Below, piece by piece: positions 5,857-7,957 of a stretch of DNA of 7,957 nucleotides (positions are counted from its first letter, which is position 1; each line of letters starts with the position of its first letter). Position numbers and translations under genes: made by a program. The stretch lies in assembly GCA_946480965.1 (NCBI GenBank), contig CAMLMI010000212.1:1-7957 (forward strand). Reading direction: 5' to 3'. The notes below the pieces were generated by a model. That model saw nothing but the letters and a program-made list of their open reading frames with translations, was not told where the DNA came from and did not search any database. This DNA comes from an uncultured Verrucomicrobiales bacterium (GTDB lineage Bacteria; Verrucomicrobiota; Verrucomicrobiae; Limisphaerales; CANJSG01).

Positions 5857-7957
5857 GCTCCGGAGATAGGCGAAGAGGTCGGAGACTTGCCGGTCTTCCA
5901 TCGCTTCGAGCAGTCCTTCGGGCATGAGGGAACGGCGCAGGAACTTCGCGTCCTTCAACCGTCGTTTCTCGATGCGGTGATCGCCTTGGCCGACGAGGCG
6001 GAGGACAACGGCGTCGGCGTCTTCGCGGACGAAGAGGCCTTCGAGCAGGTCGCCGTCGGCCAGTTCCGCGCGGTAGATGCGGTAGCCGGCTTCCATCGCG
6101 GCGTTCGGGGTGAGGAGATTCCGCAGCAGGGCTTCGGTGCCGAGCGCGCCCGCGCCGCTGAGGTTGGGGCCGATGGTCGCACCTTCGTTGCCGATGAGAT
6201 GGCAGGCAAGGCAGGTGGCGGCGACGGCTTTGCCGCGTGCGGCATCGCCGGGTGCTTCGGCCAAGGCACGGTAGCGGGCGAACTTCGCGTCCATGTCGGC
6301 GGCTTCGGCGGCGGTAAGCAACGGAGGATGATCGGTGGAACGGGCGATCTTGGCTCCATCGCGCAGTTGACCCCAAGTGCCGTCGCTGGCTCCGAGGAAG
6401 ACCAAACCTTCCGGTTTGGTTGCTCCGGCGAAGCTGCGGTCGAAGTGGGCGCGGATTTCTTCGGCGGAGCGCGCGCGGTTCCAGAGCCGCAGCTCGGCGA
6501 AGGCCCCGGCAGTGCCGCCCGACGGACCACTCGCGCCGAGGCGCGGCTGGCGGATTGGGGAGGCAGCCGGGCGTTCGCCGGTGGCGTCGAGTTCGCCATC
6601 TACGTAGATGCGCCAGAGACCGGCGGCGTCGCGTGTGGCGGCGAGATGGGTCCAGAGATCGGGCGTCATCGGCTTGCGCGCCACTGCGACATCGCCGACG
6701 CCGGGCCCGCCCCAGACGCGAAACTTGGCGTCGTAGAAGTTCAGATCGAAGGGGCCTTCCGCGAACAACAGGCTGTCTTGGTTGCCGATGCCGGGCGCGA
6801 GACGAACCCAGGCTTCGATGGTGCAGGGGCCTTCCAGCGTGATTGCCGCTTCGGCGAAGGCTTCGTCGGTGCCGTCGAGCAACAGCACGGGACGCAGCAG
6901 ATCGCCGAGCCCGGCCATGAGGGCGGCGAGTTCCACGTCGCTCGGCAGCACAGACTGGAGCCGCTCCAAGGTGGGACCGTCGAGGCGGTCGAGCGGCCAT
7001 TGGCCGGAGCGGAACGCGGCGACCAAGCCCTTGGCGGCGGGTGCGGAGGAGGACAGGCGTTCCAGCGCGGCGCGGCGTTGGGCGGGCGTCAAACCCGGCC
7101 ACAGGCTGGCGATCCAACCGGCGGCCTGCTCGGAGCGGGCGAGCGTCAACGCGCGGAACGCCTCGTCGCGCACGGCGGCGGCCTGGTTGGTGGTGTAGCG
7201 CGCAAACAGCTCCACCTGCGAGCTGCCGATCTCGGCCAGGGCCCGCAGGATCGAGGCGGCCTCGTTCGGTTGGGAACGCAGCAGCACGACCAGCTCGGGT
7301 TCCACGCCGGGCAGCTTGAATCCGGCGGCCAAGCGCGCGCCCAGTTCGCGCTGCGACGGCTCGGCCAGCAGGCGACGCGCGACGGTGGTCAACGGGCCGT
7401 TGAGCCGGGCCACGTCGAAGCGCGTGCGGACGGCCAGCAGCGTGTCGAGGGTCGCGGGTTGTTTCAGGAGCTCGGCCAGGCTTTCGGCCACGCCAGGCTG
7501 ATCCGGAAACTGCACGAGACGCAGCAGTTCCTCCGCGCTGGGCGCGCGATCCAGTCGCGGCAGGAGCGCCGCGACCACGGCCGCGCTGCGGGCCGGTTCC
7601 AGAGCGAGCGCGGCCACGAGCCGGTTCTCCACGGGCAACGCGGCGGCCTCGGACGATTCCAGCCACGTGGCCAGCTCCGTCGGTCGGGTTTCCAGAAACA
7701 GGCGGACCAAGTAGCGCTCGAACTCGCGGTCGTAGGCGTCGCCGGTCTTCAGCGAACGGCCGTTGTGGACGACGGGGCCGCCGGGATTCTCCAGCGCCGG
7801 TCGGGCCAAACTGACGAGCAGCCGGAAAACCTCGGGCGCGACGACGGAGTTCTTCGCAAAGCCGATGCCGTAGGGCTGGCCGAGCAACGCGCCGACGCTG
7901 CGGATCACTTGGGCGCGCACTTCGGGATCGGGGTCGTTGGCCAACGGTGCGGTGGCC
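5848..7957 (-). CDS. HEAT / LamG-like / CxxCH heme-binding protein (N-terminus cut by window edge)
   Basis: The C-terminal 703 residues of a large protein whose 5' end lies beyond the right edge. The frame is open there, and the TTG at 7944 is not a real start. Residues below count from that TTG. Residues 1-300 are Ala/Leu/Arg-rich helical repeats of HEAT type, opening with DPDPEVRAQVIRSVGALLG. Residues about 352-500 form a concanavalin/LamG-like beta-sandwich: LDGTDEAF, CTIEAWVRL (374-382), WTHLAATRDAAGLWRIYVDG (431-450), ELRLWNRARSAEEIRAHFDR (484-503). Residues about 565-698 are a cytochrome c-like domain with GKAVAATCLACHLIGNEG, where CLACH (578-582; bases 6199-6213) is the heme attachment site. 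IGPNLSGAG and a possible axial Met617 (TPNAAMEAGYRIY) follow. This matches the TIGR02603 domain of Planctomycetes and Verrucomicrobia, whose full-length members often carry an N-terminal dehydrogenase-like propeller (TIGR02604 type). The likely role is periplasmic redox or carbohydrate-linked electron transfer; the substrate is unknown. Confidence 0.9.
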   Translation of the reverse strand, partial: ATAPLANDPDPEVRAQVIRSVGALLGQPYGIGFAKNSVVAPEVFRLLVSLARPALENPGGPVVHNGRSLKTGDAYDREFERYLVRLFLETRPTELATWLESSEAAALPVENRLVAALALEPARSAAVVAALLPRLDRAPSAEELLRLVQFPDQPGVAESLAELLKQPATLDTLLAVRTRFDVARLNGPLTTVARRLLAEPSQRELGARLAAGFKLPGVEPELVVLLRSQPNEAASILRALAEIGSSQVELFARYTTNQAAAVRDEAFRALTLARSEQAAGWIASLWPGLTPAQRRAALERLSSSAPAAKGLVAAFRSGQWPLDRLDGPTLERLQSVLPSDVELAALMAGLGDLLRPVLLLDGTDEAFAEAAITLEGPCTIEAWVRLAPGIGNQDSLLFAEGPFDLNFYDAKFRVWGGPGVGDVAVARKPMTPDLWTHLAATRDAAGLWRIYVDGELDATGERPAASPIRQPRLGASGPSGGTAGAFAELRLWNRARSAEEIRAHFDRSFAGATKPEGLVFLGASDGTWGQLRDGAKIARSTDHPPLLTAAEAADMDAKFARYRALAEAPGDAARGKAVAATCLACHLIGNEGATIGPNLSGAGALGTEALLRNLLTPNAAMEAGYRIYRAELADGDLLEGLFVREDADAVVLRLVGQGDHRIEKRRLKDAKFLRRSLMPEGLLEAMEDRQVSDLFAYLRSLK

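Noticed and set aside
1415..7666. A 2083-codon open frame on the minus strand crossing several genes
   Set aside because: It is out of frame with every gene that has recognisable domains, is dominated by Arg/Pro/Ala/His runs, and crosses the terminator and the opposite-strand PHP gene. It is an artefact of high GC with few stop codons.
7942..7944. TTG as the start of the heme-protein gene
   Set aside because: The frame stays open to the window edge and the protein begins inside a HEAT-type repeat, so the gene is simply cut off.

Overview
This GC-rich window most likely comes from a Verrucomicrobiota (or other PVC-group) genome. Three things suggest this. The rightmost gene has the HEAT / LamG-like / single CxxCH architecture typical of the Planctomycetes-Verrucomicrobia heme-binding proteins (TIGR02603 type). 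Two intergenic regions carry short GC-rich palindromes that resemble dispersed repeats I associate with verrucomicrobial genomes. TonB-dependent receptors show a Gram-negative envelope. The phylum call is an inference, not proven here. No rRNA, tRNA, CRISPR array, transposase or phage gene was seen.

Layout, left to right. (1) Positions 1-1265, minus strand: N-terminal 421 residues of a catecholate-type (Fiu-like) TonB-dependent siderophore receptor, running off the left edge. (2) Positions 1266-1635: a 370-base non-coding stretch holding a 74-base stem-loop and a set of competing short stems upstream of the siderophore receptor, a REP-like hairpin, and a clear rho-independent terminator for the next gene. 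(3) Positions 1636-3816, minus: a complete FecA-like TonB-dependent receptor of 726 residues, without an N-terminal signalling domain. (4) Positions 3952-4386, minus: a small cupin-fold protein lacking the usual metal ligands, probably co-transcribed with the receptor. (5) Positions 4387-4696: a divergent intergenic region with a REP-like palindrome. (6) Positions 4697-5833, plus: a secreted PHP-domain metal-dependent phosphoesterase with an intact metal site and a beta-rich C-terminal part. (7) Positions 5848-7957, minus: the C-terminal 703 residues of a HEAT / LamG-like / cytochrome c-type protein, open at the right edge and convergent with the PHP gene.

How they may fit together: all four complete or nearly complete products with recognisable targeting act at or beyond the inner membrane. 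Two are outer-membrane importers, one is a secreted hydrolase, and one belongs to a family of predicted exported heme proteins. The divergent pair formed by the cupin/FecA-like receptor unit and the PHP phosphoesterase could be a small scavenging module, in which the hydrolase acts on a phosphorylated or iron-complexed compound and the receptor imports it. This is a hypothesis from context only. No textbook defence, mobile or biosynthetic system is visible.

Very long open frames also exist in other phases across these genes, a side effect of high GC content. They were rejected as coding.
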